Shown one piece after another: positions 24,853-32,744 of a DNA stretch of 32,882 nucleotides (positions are counted from its first letter, which is position 1; the number at the start of each line of letters is the position of its first letter). The stretch lies in NCBI GenBank assembly GCA_021826025.1, contig JAKBBG010000013.1:1-32882 (forward strand), written 5' to 3'. The translations under genes were made by a program, and so were the position numbers. This DNA is from Pseudomonadota bacterium (lineage in GTDB: Bacteria > Pseudomonadota > Gammaproteobacteria > Burkholderiales > Ferrovaceae). Below the pieces are notes generated by a model. That model saw only the letters and a program-made list of their open reading frames with translations. It was not told the DNA's origin and ran no database searches.

Positions 24853-25746
24853 TCACGGTTTCCCGAACCGTTTCCTCAAGGCTTCGCAGGGATCCGGCCG
24901 CGGAGTACGGGCCACCCAATAAACCGCATCGAATGCCTTTTCCGGCGGACTGTCTTCAGGGCTGGCGTCCCGTTCCAGCACGGCCACGCTGGCCACCTTC
25001 GCTCCGGGATCCAGCTGGTGCAGCCACACCGGCACCGCCAGATCGTTGCGCAAATGCCCGTTTCCTGCCAGCAGGATGACCGGTTTCCCGGTTTTCCGGT
25101 GCAGCGCCACCAGGGCTTGCGCCATGGTCAGATCGCGTGCGCGCTGGGCCCCGGCAAGCAGGGGCAATTGCGATTCGGGCATGAGGTTGCAATGCCCTTC
25201 CTTCACTTCATGTAACAGGGCCGCGCGCTGGGCATCGCTCCAGCGGGCAGGTTCCGGCGGCAACGGTTGCTGCCCGCTCATGATTTCCCCCAGGCTTTTT
25301 CTTGAAAGGTTTGCCGGGTAGAGGGGAACCCCCTGCGCCAGCGCCAGCGTGAGGACGGGTTCATAAAGCGGCCAGCGCCATCCCTTGAAGTTGAATTTTC
25401 CGGCTTCGGCGATGCGGCGTGCCGCATCCGGATCGTCGGGCCTGCCCGAATTCCGGACCTGGTCGAGCGCAGCTTCGAGGGGCTTCTGGTTTTCCACGTC
25501 GAACTGTTCCATGGCCAGGGCCGAAGGACGGCTCATGAGTTGTGCACGCAGCCAGGCAAGGCGAAGGGCATGTCCTGCGGGATTGTCGTGGATTTCCCCC
25601 AGCAACAGGTAGTCGGCTTGCCGTGCCGAGGATGGCAGTTCGGAAACAGCCGGCTCCTCCCGGGCTGACGCGGACCAGGACAGCAAGGCGATGAGGCTGA
25701 TGCGCACAACGCGAAGCGGGAGCCTTTTGAAAAACCGGTCAGTCAT
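24853..25746 (-). CDS. ChaN-like exported protein (Tiki/EreA-type fold, possible haem binding)
   Basis: 297 residues. ChaN proteins are outer-membrane or periplasmic haem-binding proteins linked to iron uptake. The family motifs are present: ADYLLLGEIHDNPAGHALRL (about 44-63), ALAMEQFDVENQKPLE, FNFKGWRWPLYEP and the late VILLAGNGHLRNDLAVPVWL. Residues 1-28 look like a signal peptide (basic start, LISLIALL-type core, ASA cleavage region), but no lipobox cysteine is seen, unlike Escherichia coli ChaN. It is separated from the porin upstream by a strong terminator, so it has its own promoter or relies on read-through. A specific haem role is inferred from the family only. Confidence 0.82.
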   Translation of the reverse strand: MTDRFFKRLPLRVVRISLIALLSWSASAREEPAVSELPSSARQADYLLLGEIHDNPAGHALRLAWLRAQLMSRPSALAMEQFDVENQKPLEAALDQVRNSGRPDDPDAARRIAEAGKFNFKGWRWPLYEPVLTLALAQGVPLYPANLSRKSLGEIMSGQQPLPPEPARWSDAQRAALLHEVKEGHCNLMPESQLPLLAGAQRARDLTMAQALVALHRKTGKPVILLAGNGHLRNDLAVPVWLHQLDPGAKVASVAVLERDASPEDSPPEKAFDAVYWVARTPRPDPCEALRKRFGKP

Positions 25747-25792
25747 GAGCGGTAAGGATAACGGATTGGGAAGTACCGCGCCTGTTGGAAAT

Positions 25793-25825
25793 AAAAAACG
25801 CCAGCTGACGGGCAGCTGGCGTTTT
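25793..25825 (-). terminator. Rho-independent terminator after the porin gene
   Basis: A perfect 13-bp stem, AAAACGCCAGCTG / CAGCTGGCGTTTT, with a 5-nt loop and T-rich flank on the minus strand, 20 bp after the porin stop codon. The A/T ends on both sides would allow weak activity on the other strand too. Confidence 0.92.
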
Positions 25826-25845
25826 GATCAGGTTGCCCTGGTCGT

Positions 25846-27588
25846 TCAGAAGCGGTAGTGCAAGCCTGCGGAAACACCCATGATGTGGCAACCGCCCCAG
25901 GTGGTGGGACCGGCGCTGGAATAGTCCGTTGCCGAGTAGTTGGTGGCATCGTGGCAATCCGTGGTGATACCGTGTCCGCCGGCACCAAGGTCATAGTGGG
26001 CGTTGCCGTTGTTCACGGTTTCAGCCACGTTGAGGTACCAGGACAGTTGCTTGTCGATCTGATGCTTGTACGCGAAGCTGTACATGTTCGCCGTATTGTT
26101 GGTCATGAACGGGCTGTAGTTATGCTGACCACCGGGGTCTCCAGGGGTCGATCCTGCATGTCCCCAGCCAAGGTCCACTTCGTTCTTCTGGTTGATACGC
26201 TGGCTCAGGGCAAGCCAGGAACCGTCACGGCTACGCTCGTTCTGGAACTCGAGGTAGGCCGGAACGTCGCGGCGCAGGCGCTCCAACACGCCGCTGATGG
26301 TCAGACCGAAGTCGGTGATGTACTGCGCGCCGATCTTGCCCGCCCATTCGTTGGCGATGTCCTGGGTATAAGCGCCCAGGGGCATCGTGCCGCCACCGTT
26401 CAAGGGGGAGACAGGAATCTGCGTCGTGTTCAGCCAGCCGGAAGGTGCCCCCAGAGGACCGCCACCATTGTTGGTGTAGTACGCGGTGATCGGGTTCAGG
26501 GCGCCAATGCCGTCGCTGTTGCGGTTCACGGCCTTGTGGATTTCATAACCCGCCATGGCATAGAACTTCTTGCTTTCATAGGTGAAGGCCGAGCTCAGCG
26601 CGTCCCCGAAAGCGCCGTCGTCGCAGTTCATGGGCAGGTTGCCGCTGCCGGGCACGTTGCCGCCGTTACAATCAGGCGATCCGGCCGACTGGATCACGTT
26701 GTCGTAGGCCCGGTTCTGCCCCGGCGAAAACAGGACGTTGGCATGGAAGCCGTTCATGTTGGGCGATTCCCACCACAGGGAATGGTCGAGACGGGTACCG
26801 AATTCAACCCGGTTGTCGCCGCCGGTGTTGCCCATGATGGTGCCGTAGCCGCCCAGCATGCCGGAAAACGGATCCAGGCGGTCAGAGGCTCTCTTGTAGG
26901 GGGTGAATGATTTCCCGAACTTGAAGGCGCCCCAGCTGCCGGTGCGGAAGCCGACATAGTTGTCACCCGTTCCCAGCGTGCCTTTCACCGTATTCTTTTG
27001 CGCGGTGTAGCTGGTGTTGAGGCCCGGGGCGGTCGTCAAAGCCACCGTGGCTTCAAACTGGTATATGAACTTGGTGTCGCTTCCTTCGATGTCATGATCC
27101 CCGCGATAACCGAAACCAGACTTGTTCGTGGAAATCTGGGGCATCCATCCCATGCGTCCGCAGGCGGTGGACTGGCTATAGATATTCTCGTTGCAAGGGC
27201 CGGATTTAATGCCCTGGGGTCCCGAGTAACCACCCCCCGGAGTCCAGTTGTAGTTGGACGCGGTCATGCCGCCCATGCCTTTGGTGGTATCGTCCACCGA
27301 CATGTCGATCACGCCGTAGAACCCTTTCAGGAACTTGTCGATCCGGTTGTCGTGGCCGCCACCGCTTGAGCTCGTGACCGTCTGTTCAATCTGCTCCTGC
27401 TTCTTGTCCTGGGAGTCCTGTTTCTTGGACAGGTCTTCGACCTTCTTCATCAAGACCCGGATCTGGTCTTTCAGCGCGTCGATGTCTTGCGGATTTCCGC
27501 TGTCCGCATGCGCTGCCATGGGTAACGAAATGGATGCTCCTAACGCGACTGCCATCGCAGCAGGTCGGAGCTTGATGCGCCTTATCAT
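25846..27588 (-). CDS. Large outer-membrane porin with N-terminal coiled coil
   Basis: 580 residues. It starts with a signal peptide (MIRRIKLRPAAMAVALG, cleavage after AAHA near residue 28), then a coiled coil at about 34-70 (IDALKDQIRVLMKKVEDLSK) and a Gly/Ser linker, as in some DcaP-like and OprP-like trimeric porins. The rest is beta-barrel sequence with GFYGVIDMSVDDT, VGFRTGSWGAFKFGKSFTPY (loop L3-like) and a C-terminal HYRF with the terminal Phe used by the BAM machine. Six cysteines occur in three close pairs in loop-like parts, unusual for porins. GAGGAGAT precedes the ATG. A strong terminator follows. The substrate cannot be told from sequence. Confidence 0.9.
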   Translation of the reverse strand: MIRRIKLRPAAMAVALGASISLPMAAHADSGNPQDIDALKDQIRVLMKKVEDLSKKQDSQDKKQEQIEQTVTSSSGGGHDNRIDKFLKGFYGVIDMSVDDTTKGMGGMTASNYNWTPGGGYSGPQGIKSGPCNENIYSQSTACGRMGWMPQISTNKSGFGYRGDHDIEGSDTKFIYQFEATVALTTAPGLNTSYTAQKNTVKGTLGTGDNYVGFRTGSWGAFKFGKSFTPYKRASDRLDPFSGMLGGYGTIMGNTGGDNRVEFGTRLDHSLWWESPNMNGFHANVLFSPGQNRAYDNVIQSAGSPDCNGGNVPGSGNLPMNCDDGAFGDALSSAFTYESKKFYAMAGYEIHKAVNRNSDGIGALNPITAYYTNNGGGPLGAPSGWLNTTQIPVSPLNGGGTMPLGAYTQDIANEWAGKIGAQYITDFGLTISGVLERLRRDVPAYLEFQNERSRDGSWLALSQRINQKNEVDLGWGHAGSTPGDPGGQHNYSPFMTNNTANMYSFAYKHQIDKQLSWYLNVAETVNNGNAHYDLGAGGHGITTDCHDATNYSATDYSSAGPTTWGGCHIMGVSAGLHYRF

Positions 27589-27716
27589 GCTTGGATCTCC
27601 TCAGGTTGGTGCGGTCCTAACCGGTTGTGCCAGCCGAGCCGCTTATATGGGTGGGTCAAACTTACTATCTGGGTTTTCAAAAGGCAAGCAGAAGGGGGCA
27701 GATTCGTTAAACAAAA

Positions 27717-27730
27717 TTGACACAAATCAA
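27717..27730 (-). promoter_or_regulatory. FNR/ANR-like box upstream of the porin gene
   Basis: The minus strand reads TTGAT-TTGT-GTCAA, matching the FNR/ANR/CRP-family half-sites (TTGAT-N4-ATCAA) except for one base. It is centred about 135 bp before the porin ATG. No good -10 hexamer lies at the expected distance, so confidence is low. The rest of the gap 27589-27911 holds the leader of the porin and the terminator listed next; I see no gene in it. Confidence 0.35.
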
Positions 27731-27767
27731 CACTCTGTTGGAATTAAGACACACAAGAAGCAGGCAA

Positions 27768-27794
27768 AAGGCCGGGCAAGCTGCACCCGGCCTT
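27768..27794 (-). terminator. Rho-independent terminator after the TonB-dependent receptor gene
   Basis: Inverted repeat AAGGCCGGG / CCCGGCCTT with a 9-nt loop, followed on the minus strand by further T residues (CTTTTGCC). It lies about 115 bp after the receptor stop codon. Confidence 0.75.
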
Positions 27795-27911
27795 CGCATC
27801 AACTACGTTTGCTTATGGTCTTCATAGCGTGAAGATTAGCGTTCCGGCAATGAACGGTCGCCCGATTCCTTTCCGCCGCCGCGCGAAAGCCGCCCTGATC
27901 TGCAGAAGCAC

Positions 27912-30152
27912 TCAGAACACCAGCGCGAAGTTGGCCTGGACATAACGTTCCGGCAACGTGAAGAACGCCGGGTTGCCGTTCTGGTCGGTGGCTCCGAACG
28001 TCGCGTAGATGTCGTTGCGGTTGAAGAGGTTGTTCACCTGCAAACCGAGCTTCGCCTGCTTGGCCCAGCTCCATCCCGTGTCCACCTTGTAGCTCACGTT
28101 CAGGTCGGTCACCGTATAGGAACCGAAGGGAATGGTGCCGTTGCCCGTTCCGCTGTTGCGTTCGCCGACTTCCTTGGCGATCAGGGACGCGTACCAGCGG
28201 GCATTTTCGTAAATCGTGCCAAGCGCTGCCGTGGTATGCGGCGTGTAGGGCAGGATGCTTCCGTCGCTGGTGGAATAATTGTTGATCCCCAGGTTGCCGT
28301 ACAGGCCCCAGCCTTTGACGAACATCCAGGTGGCCTGTGCTTCCCCGCCTTCGTAGCGGACACCGCCGATGTTGTTGAAGCAGGTGAAGATGCCGCAGGC
28401 GTATGACGTGATCTTGTTGGTGAAGTCGATACGGTAAATGTCGGCACTGACGTTCAGGTCCTTCGTCGTCCACACGGTCCCGACCTGATAGTTCGTGGTG
28501 GATTGGGGCTTGAGCGCTCCGGTCTGCGGGTTGCCTTTGAAGAACAGGTTCATGTTGGGAGCCATGAAGCCTTCTGCGGCTTCCGCGTACACGGACCAGA
28601 CCGGAGAAATCTTGTAGTTCGTGGTCAGGGCCGGCAACAGCTTTTCCCAGCTTTGGGAGCCGTTGTAGGGGACGCCGCTACCCTGCTGTACGGCGGAATC
28701 GAACCCGCGCCGGAAATAGGAGTACTTGAGGCCCGGGGTCACCACCCAGTTGTCCTGCAGTTTCCATTCGTACTGTGCATAGGGCTGGAAGGTAGTCAGG
28801 GTGTCCTGCATCAGCCGGTCGGTATAGGCCAGCATGCCGGTGCTGCCGTTGACCTGGTTGGCCGTGTTGAAAGCCTGGTTCTGCGTCCAGTCCGTTTCGA
28901 TCTGCGAACGGTTGTTGGTCTGGTAATCGAACCACGCCCCATAATCGAAGGTGCCTTGACCCAGTTTTTGCGAAAAGCGGGCGATGTCGCCCACGGAACG
29001 GTAATTCATGGTCATGGCCTGTCCGGGAACATCGTTGGGATAGGCGACGCCCCCCACCACGGTCCCGGTTTGCGGCAGGCCGGCAGGGTTCCCCGTACCC
29101 AGATAGGTGTCGAAAGTGGGGTTCAAGCCGTTATAGCCGTTATGGTAATACGCATAGGTGTAGACCTTGTTGTCCAGCTGTACGTCGCCGAAGTGGGTTT
29201 TCAGGCCCAGGTACTCGAAGTCCGACGTGATCTGGTCGTAGTTGTAGCCATAGAAGGCCTGGCTCGCGGGATTCGATGACAAGCCGTAGTTTTGCCCATA
29301 CTGCGCCATCTGTCCCAGCGTCGCCCCATAGGGCACGTTCTGGAACAGGCGGTTGCCCATGGCCACGAAGGTCAGGAGCGAATCGTCGGCGACGACTTTC
29401 TGGAACTTCATGAACAGGTTTTCCCGCCGTTGCGTGCTGTTGGTCAGGTACCCATCGGTGGAAAAGGATTTGTAGCTGATGAAACCTTTGCCGTCGCCGT
29501 AGTTCTGCAGGTTGCCCGTGTCGAACTGGGCCCCGAGCAGGTGGGTGTTCCAGCTGCCCGTGCTGCCGAAAATGGATGTCGCCGGCGTGTTCGTCGGATC
29601 TTTCGAATGCACCGCAACCGTTCCGCCGAAGGTGGCGTAGCCGATGTTGCTGGCATCGCCCGGCCCCATGTCCACGGCCACGTTGCCGATATCCTGGGCC
29701 ATGAAGTAGGAAGTGGAATGGTGCGTGAAATCGTTGGAATCACCCCAGGGAATGCCGTCAAAGGTCACGCTGTACTGGCCGTCCTGGAATCCCCGAATGG
29801 TCAGGCTTTGGGTTTCCATCATGCCGGGGCCGTTGGGATCGACGCTGACCACGCTGGGAAGAATGGAAATGATGTCCGTGTAGTTCGACCCGGCGTAGGT
29901 GTTCTCTTCCACGTAATGCTGGTTGATGTCGAATACGGGTTCAGTGGCGTTGATGGACATGCTGCCCGGGGCCTGGTACACGGCGGAATCCCGGTCGTTC
30001 TTCTGGGACACCGCAGCCGTGCCGGTCGTGCCCACTGCGCCCAGATCCACCGGCTGGTCGGCCATCGCCGGTGCGACGGCACCCAGCATGGCCCAAGCTG
30101 CCAGCACAGCATGATGCAGGCTGTGCGTTTTGAAACGCCTCGCGTTACCCAT
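27912..30152 (-). CDS. TonB-dependent outer-membrane receptor
   Basis: 746 residues. These receptors import scarce substrates through a plugged 22-strand barrel using energy from TonB-ExbBD. The ATG at 30152 begins a normal signal peptide (MGNARRFKTHSLHHAVLAAW, cleavage after PAMA) and GGGA lies just upstream. A possible TonB box, PVDLGAV, follows cleavage. The plug includes LTIRGFQDGQYSVTFDGIPW and FGGTVAVHSKD; the barrel ends in QANFALVF with the terminal Phe. A single cysteine pair (YACGIFTCFN) lies in a late loop. The receptor lacks clear siderophore-type landmarks, so the substrate is open. It follows the phosphoesterase gene by 142 bp, in which a promoter may lie. Confidence 0.93.
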   Translation of the reverse strand: MGNARRFKTHSLHHAVLAAWAMLGAVAPAMADQPVDLGAVGTTGTAAVSQKNDRDSAVYQAPGSMSINATEPVFDINQHYVEENTYAGSNYTDIISILPSVVSVDPNGPGMMETQSLTIRGFQDGQYSVTFDGIPWGDSNDFTHHSTSYFMAQDIGNVAVDMGPGDASNIGYATFGGTVAVHSKDPTNTPATSIFGSTGSWNTHLLGAQFDTGNLQNYGDGKGFISYKSFSTDGYLTNSTQRRENLFMKFQKVVADDSLLTFVAMGNRLFQNVPYGATLGQMAQYGQNYGLSSNPASQAFYGYNYDQITSDFEYLGLKTHFGDVQLDNKVYTYAYYHNGYNGLNPTFDTYLGTGNPAGLPQTGTVVGGVAYPNDVPGQAMTMNYRSVGDIARFSQKLGQGTFDYGAWFDYQTNNRSQIETDWTQNQAFNTANQVNGSTGMLAYTDRLMQDTLTTFQPYAQYEWKLQDNWVVTPGLKYSYFRRGFDSAVQQGSGVPYNGSQSWEKLLPALTTNYKISPVWSVYAEAAEGFMAPNMNLFFKGNPQTGALKPQSTTNYQVGTVWTTKDLNVSADIYRIDFTNKITSYACGIFTCFNNIGGVRYEGGEAQATWMFVKGWGLYGNLGINNYSTSDGSILPYTPHTTAALGTIYENARWYASLIAKEVGERNSGTGNGTIPFGSYTVTDLNVSYKVDTGWSWAKQAKLGLQVNNLFNRNDIYATFGATDQNGNPAFFTLPERYVQANFALVF

Positions 30153-30192
30153 TTCCCTGAACCCCCTAAGTTGAATGCGATTGGTCGTTATG

Positions 30193-30210
30193 GCCTGCAG
30201 CACTGCAGGC
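30193..30210. repeat. Short perfect inverted repeat in the receptor leader
   Basis: GCCTGCAG-CA-CTGCAGGC: 8-bp arms around 2 bases, about 40 bp before the receptor ATG. It is a candidate operator or leader hairpin; the two-base gap suits a dimeric protein site better than an RNA loop. Confidence 0.5.
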
Positions 30211-30229
30211 GTTTGTTCAAGCGGATCGC

Positions 30230-30274
30230 ATTATCCGGAGGGAACGTTGCAGGAAAATGTGTGGGAAATGACAG
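30230..30274 (-). promoter_or_regulatory. Candidate Pho-box-like promoter of the receptor gene
   Basis: The minus strand shows three heptamers at 11-bp steps: CTGTCAT (30274-30268, exact Pho half-site), CACACAT (30263-30257) and CTGCAAC (30252-30246), then exactly 10 nt, then GATAAT (30235-30230) as a -10. The periodicity and spacing fit PhoB promoters, but the second and third heptamers match poorly, so this is tentative. Confidence 0.3.
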
Positions 30275-30294
30275 CGGGATGAATCGGGTACCGC

Positions 30295-31638
30295 TCAGGG
30301 AGCGCAGGTCACGCCATAGGGAGGATGCTGCAGGTCCAGGACGCAGCGCCTGCGCACGCGTCCTTCCGTGTCCTTTTCATAGAGCGTCCAGCGGTTCTCC
30401 TCCCGCTCCAGCAGCACGTAACCGAACTGCTGGGTGCTGAAGGTCTGGGCCAGTGTCACCCCCGGCACGACGTGAAGTTGCGCCGGCACCGTCGGAGGAA
30501 ATTCGTCTTCCAGGGTCGAGCCGCCAAAGCCCGCAAGCAGGCTCACCGGGTAATTCCCCTGGAACTGGTTGAGCTCGAAGGTGTGGATATGCCCCTGCAG
30601 GACCATCTGGATCCCTGCGGGCAAAAAATCCGGGAACCGCAGCTGCGACAAGGCTTCCGTCAGAACCCCGGCATCCCTGACGTAGCCGGCCAGCGGACGG
30701 TATCCGTACCCCAGCACCGGATGGTGCAGAACCAGCCAACTGGAAGGCGCCTGTGCCGCCAGCCCGGCGGCTTCCGAAAAACGGCGCACATAGCGCGCCG
30801 TGGCCGCGACGTTCGGCGCATCGTTGCGCTCCGACGCCCCGGAGGAATCAAAGACGATCAGTTGCGGGCCGGAAGCCAGGGGGACGGCGAAAGGCTCGGT
30901 AAAGTCCTCTTCATAGGGCGCCTCTCCGCGACAGGCATGGGCCGGATCGTAGCGACGCGCGTCCAGGAACCGGAACCAGCCTTGGCCTGCCCGCGCACAG
31001 GCTTCATGATTGCCGCGGACCATGACCCAGGGAGCCGCTTGCAGGAGCGGTCGGGCCGGCTCGAAAAAATCCGTATGCCAGGCTTCCCAGCCATAACCGT
31101 ACGGACTGTCGGCGCATCCCGCCGCCCTGCAACGGCTTTCCCGATAATGGTAATCCCCCACATGAATGACCAGGTCGGGCCGGTCGGCGGCCGCGCTCGC
31201 GGCAATGCGGGCGAGCGGCCAGCGGGACGCATCGTCGCAGTCCTGGAACGATGCAGGCCATTTCATCCGGCAGCCCGTGTCGCCCAGCACCACGATCCGC
31301 TGCACCACCGGCGAGGGGCGCGGCAGCGGCTTTCCGCCAAGTTGAACGCGGCGTGCCGTCGCGGGCAGATCGAGTTCGCAGGTGGTCACAGGAAACGGGG
31401 CGGACCGCGCGACATCCTCCGGCTGCGTTTCAGGCCCGACCCGGACCTGCATGGGCAGGGGCCGGCCGTCCACGTCGAGGACCGGGCAGGGGTTGCCGGG
31501 CGGGAGGAGAATGCGCGCGATGGCCCGCCCTTCAGGGCCCAGAAGCACATAGGCGGGCGGTTCGAACGCGGCTGCCTGCCGGATGGCACAGGCCAGCAGG
31601 AGCGCCATCGCTGCCGTGATCCATCCCCACTGTCGCAT
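30295..31638 (-). CDS. Secreted metallophosphoesterase (calcineurin-like)
   Basis: 447 residues. It probably hydrolyses phosphate esters outside the cytoplasm. The ATG at 31638, five bases after the tonB stop, gives a clear signal peptide (MRQWGWITAAMALLLACAIR, cleavage near QAAA). The two-metal motifs are in order: VVLGDTGCR, VIHVGDYHYRE, MVRGNHEAC, LVLHHPVLGYG and LQGHIHTFE. An N-terminal ~85-residue beta-rich domain precedes the catalytic domain. Many cysteines (for example SRCRAAGC and the last CVLDL...VTC) suggest disulfides and hence periplasmic or surface location. The C-terminal domain carries TFSTQQFGYVLLER, as in purple-acid-phosphatase relatives. It is linked to exbB-exbD-tonB and a TonB-dependent receptor. 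Confidence 0.9.
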   Translation of the reverse strand: MRQWGWITAAMALLLACAIRQAAAFEPPAYVLLGPEGRAIARILLPPGNPCPVLDVDGRPLPMQVRVGPETQPEDVARSAPFPVTTCELDLPATARRVQLGGKPLPRPSPVVQRIVVLGDTGCRMKWPASFQDCDDASRWPLARIAASAAADRPDLVIHVGDYHYRESRCRAAGCADSPYGYGWEAWHTDFFEPARPLLQAAPWVMVRGNHEACARAGQGWFRFLDARRYDPAHACRGEAPYEEDFTEPFAVPLASGPQLIVFDSSGASERNDAPNVAATARYVRRFSEAAGLAAQAPSSWLVLHHPVLGYGYRPLAGYVRDAGVLTEALSQLRFPDFLPAGIQMVLQGHIHTFELNQFQGNYPVSLLAGFGGSTLEDEFPPTVPAQLHVVPGVTLAQTFSTQQFGYVLLEREENRWTLYEKDTEGRVRRRCVLDLQHPPYGVTCAP

Positions 31639-31643
31639 GGTGC

Positions 31644-32336
31644 CTATGACCTGAATTCCACCCAAACCTGGTAAGACCGTGACTCCCCTCCCAATCCTGA
31701 GGGGGGCTGAGGATACTGGGCATTCCGCACGGCCGCCAGCGCTGCCTGGTCAAAAATGCGAAAGCCGCTGGAAGCGATGATCCTGGCCCCGCTTTGCACG
31801 CCGTGGTTCAGCCGGAATTCGACCCGCACCCTGCCTTCAAACTGGAGCTCGCCGCCCACTGCAGGGTACACCAAAGCCGTCTGCACGGCAGCACGGATTT
31901 TGGCCATGTAATCCGCTAGCAGGTCCGGAGAAGGAGGCGCTGGCGCCTGGGGAGGGGAAGGTACGGGTTGGGCTGCAGCCACTTTTTCGGCAAACGGCGA
32001 TGGTTCGGTCGAAGCCACCGGTCTGGCGACGGGCTCGGGCTGGGGGGCCGGGGCTGGCGCGACCTGTCGCGGCTGGGGCAGGTGCTTTTCCACCGGTCGT
32101 GGCGGTTCCGGAGGCGCCGGTTTCGGTGCCGGCGGCAATTCCGCCAGCTGGATGAGGGTCGGCGGCTGGGTCTCCACGGGAGGGCGCAGGGCTTGCGCCA
32201 GGAAAAAGAGGGCTGCGATGGCGGCGACCAGCATGGCTTCGACCGCCAGGGCCATCCCGAATGACGGAAGCCACCCCTTTTTTTCATCCGCGAAGGGGGC
32301 CGTCAAGGCGGCCGCACCCAGGACGTCAGTTGACAC
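31644..32336 (-). CDS. tonB: TonB-type energy transducer
   Basis: About 230 residues. TonB carries energy from ExbBD to outer-membrane receptors. There is one N-terminal membrane helix (MALAVEAMLVAAIAALFFLA), then a long Pro/Ala/Glu/Lys stretch spanning the periplasm, then the C-terminal TonB domain (YPAVGGELQFEGRVRVEFRL, SSGFRIFDQAALAAVRNAQY). The start is uncertain: GTG at 32336 overlaps exbD by 11 bases; ATG at 32384 would overlap by 59. Neither has a strong ribosome site, so coupling to exbD translation is likely. The nearby receptor is its obvious partner. Confidence 0.88.
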   Translation of the reverse strand: MSTDVLGAAALTAPFADEKKGWLPSFGMALAVEAMLVAAIAALFFLAQALRPPVETQPPTLIQLAELPPAPKPAPPEPPRPVEKHLPQPRQVAPAPAPQPEPVARPVASTEPSPFAEKVAAAQPVPSPPQAPAPPSPDLLADYMAKIRAAVQTALVYPAVGGELQFEGRVRVEFRLNHGVQSGARIIASSGFRIFDQAALAAVRNAQYPQPPSGLGGESRSYQVWVEFRS

Positions 32337-32715
32337 GGCTGGCAGCAATCGCAATCTGGGAAACGCCGGCAGCCTTGACCGCATCGAGCACGGCCATCAC
32401 TTTCTGAAGCGCCACCTCCTGGTTGCCGACGATGGTCACCGCCGTCTTCGGTCCCAGGGTGCGCAGCCGGGCTGTCAGGTCCGGCAGTGCGACGGACGCA
32501 TGGTCCACCTGGATGCTGCCGTCATCCTGGAGCTCCACCAGAAGCTTTGGCGCAGGCAGGGCTTGCGCCGTCGTGCTGGTGGGCAGCTTCGTGATATGGC
32601 CCGATGAAGGGATCATCTTCAGCAGCAGCATCGCAAAAAATACCAACAAAAACAACATGATATCAATCATCGGTATGATTTCGATGCGGACGCGCCGTTC
32701 GTTCAGGTATCGCAT
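32326..32715 (-). CDS. exbD: ExbD/TolR family membrane protein
   Basis: 129 residues. ExbD works with ExbB to turn the proton gradient into TonB movement. One membrane helix lies at about 13-34 (IIPMIDIMLFLLVFFAMLLL) and carries the key aspartate D18. The periplasmic domain has VELQDDGSIQVDHASVAL and VTIVGNQEVALQKVMAVLDA. It lies 29 bp after exbB and overlaps the start of tonB. Gene order exbB-exbD-tonB supports the ExbD reading over TolR. Confidence 0.92.
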   Translation of the reverse strand: MRYLNERRVRIEIIPMIDIMLFLLVFFAMLLLKMIPSSGHITKLPTSTTAQALPAPKLLVELQDDGSIQVDHASVALPDLTARLRTLGPKTAVTIVGNQEVALQKVMAVLDAVKAAGVSQIAIAASRVN

Positions 32716-32744
32716 GGACAGCCTTTATCCAGAGGACCGGCGGA

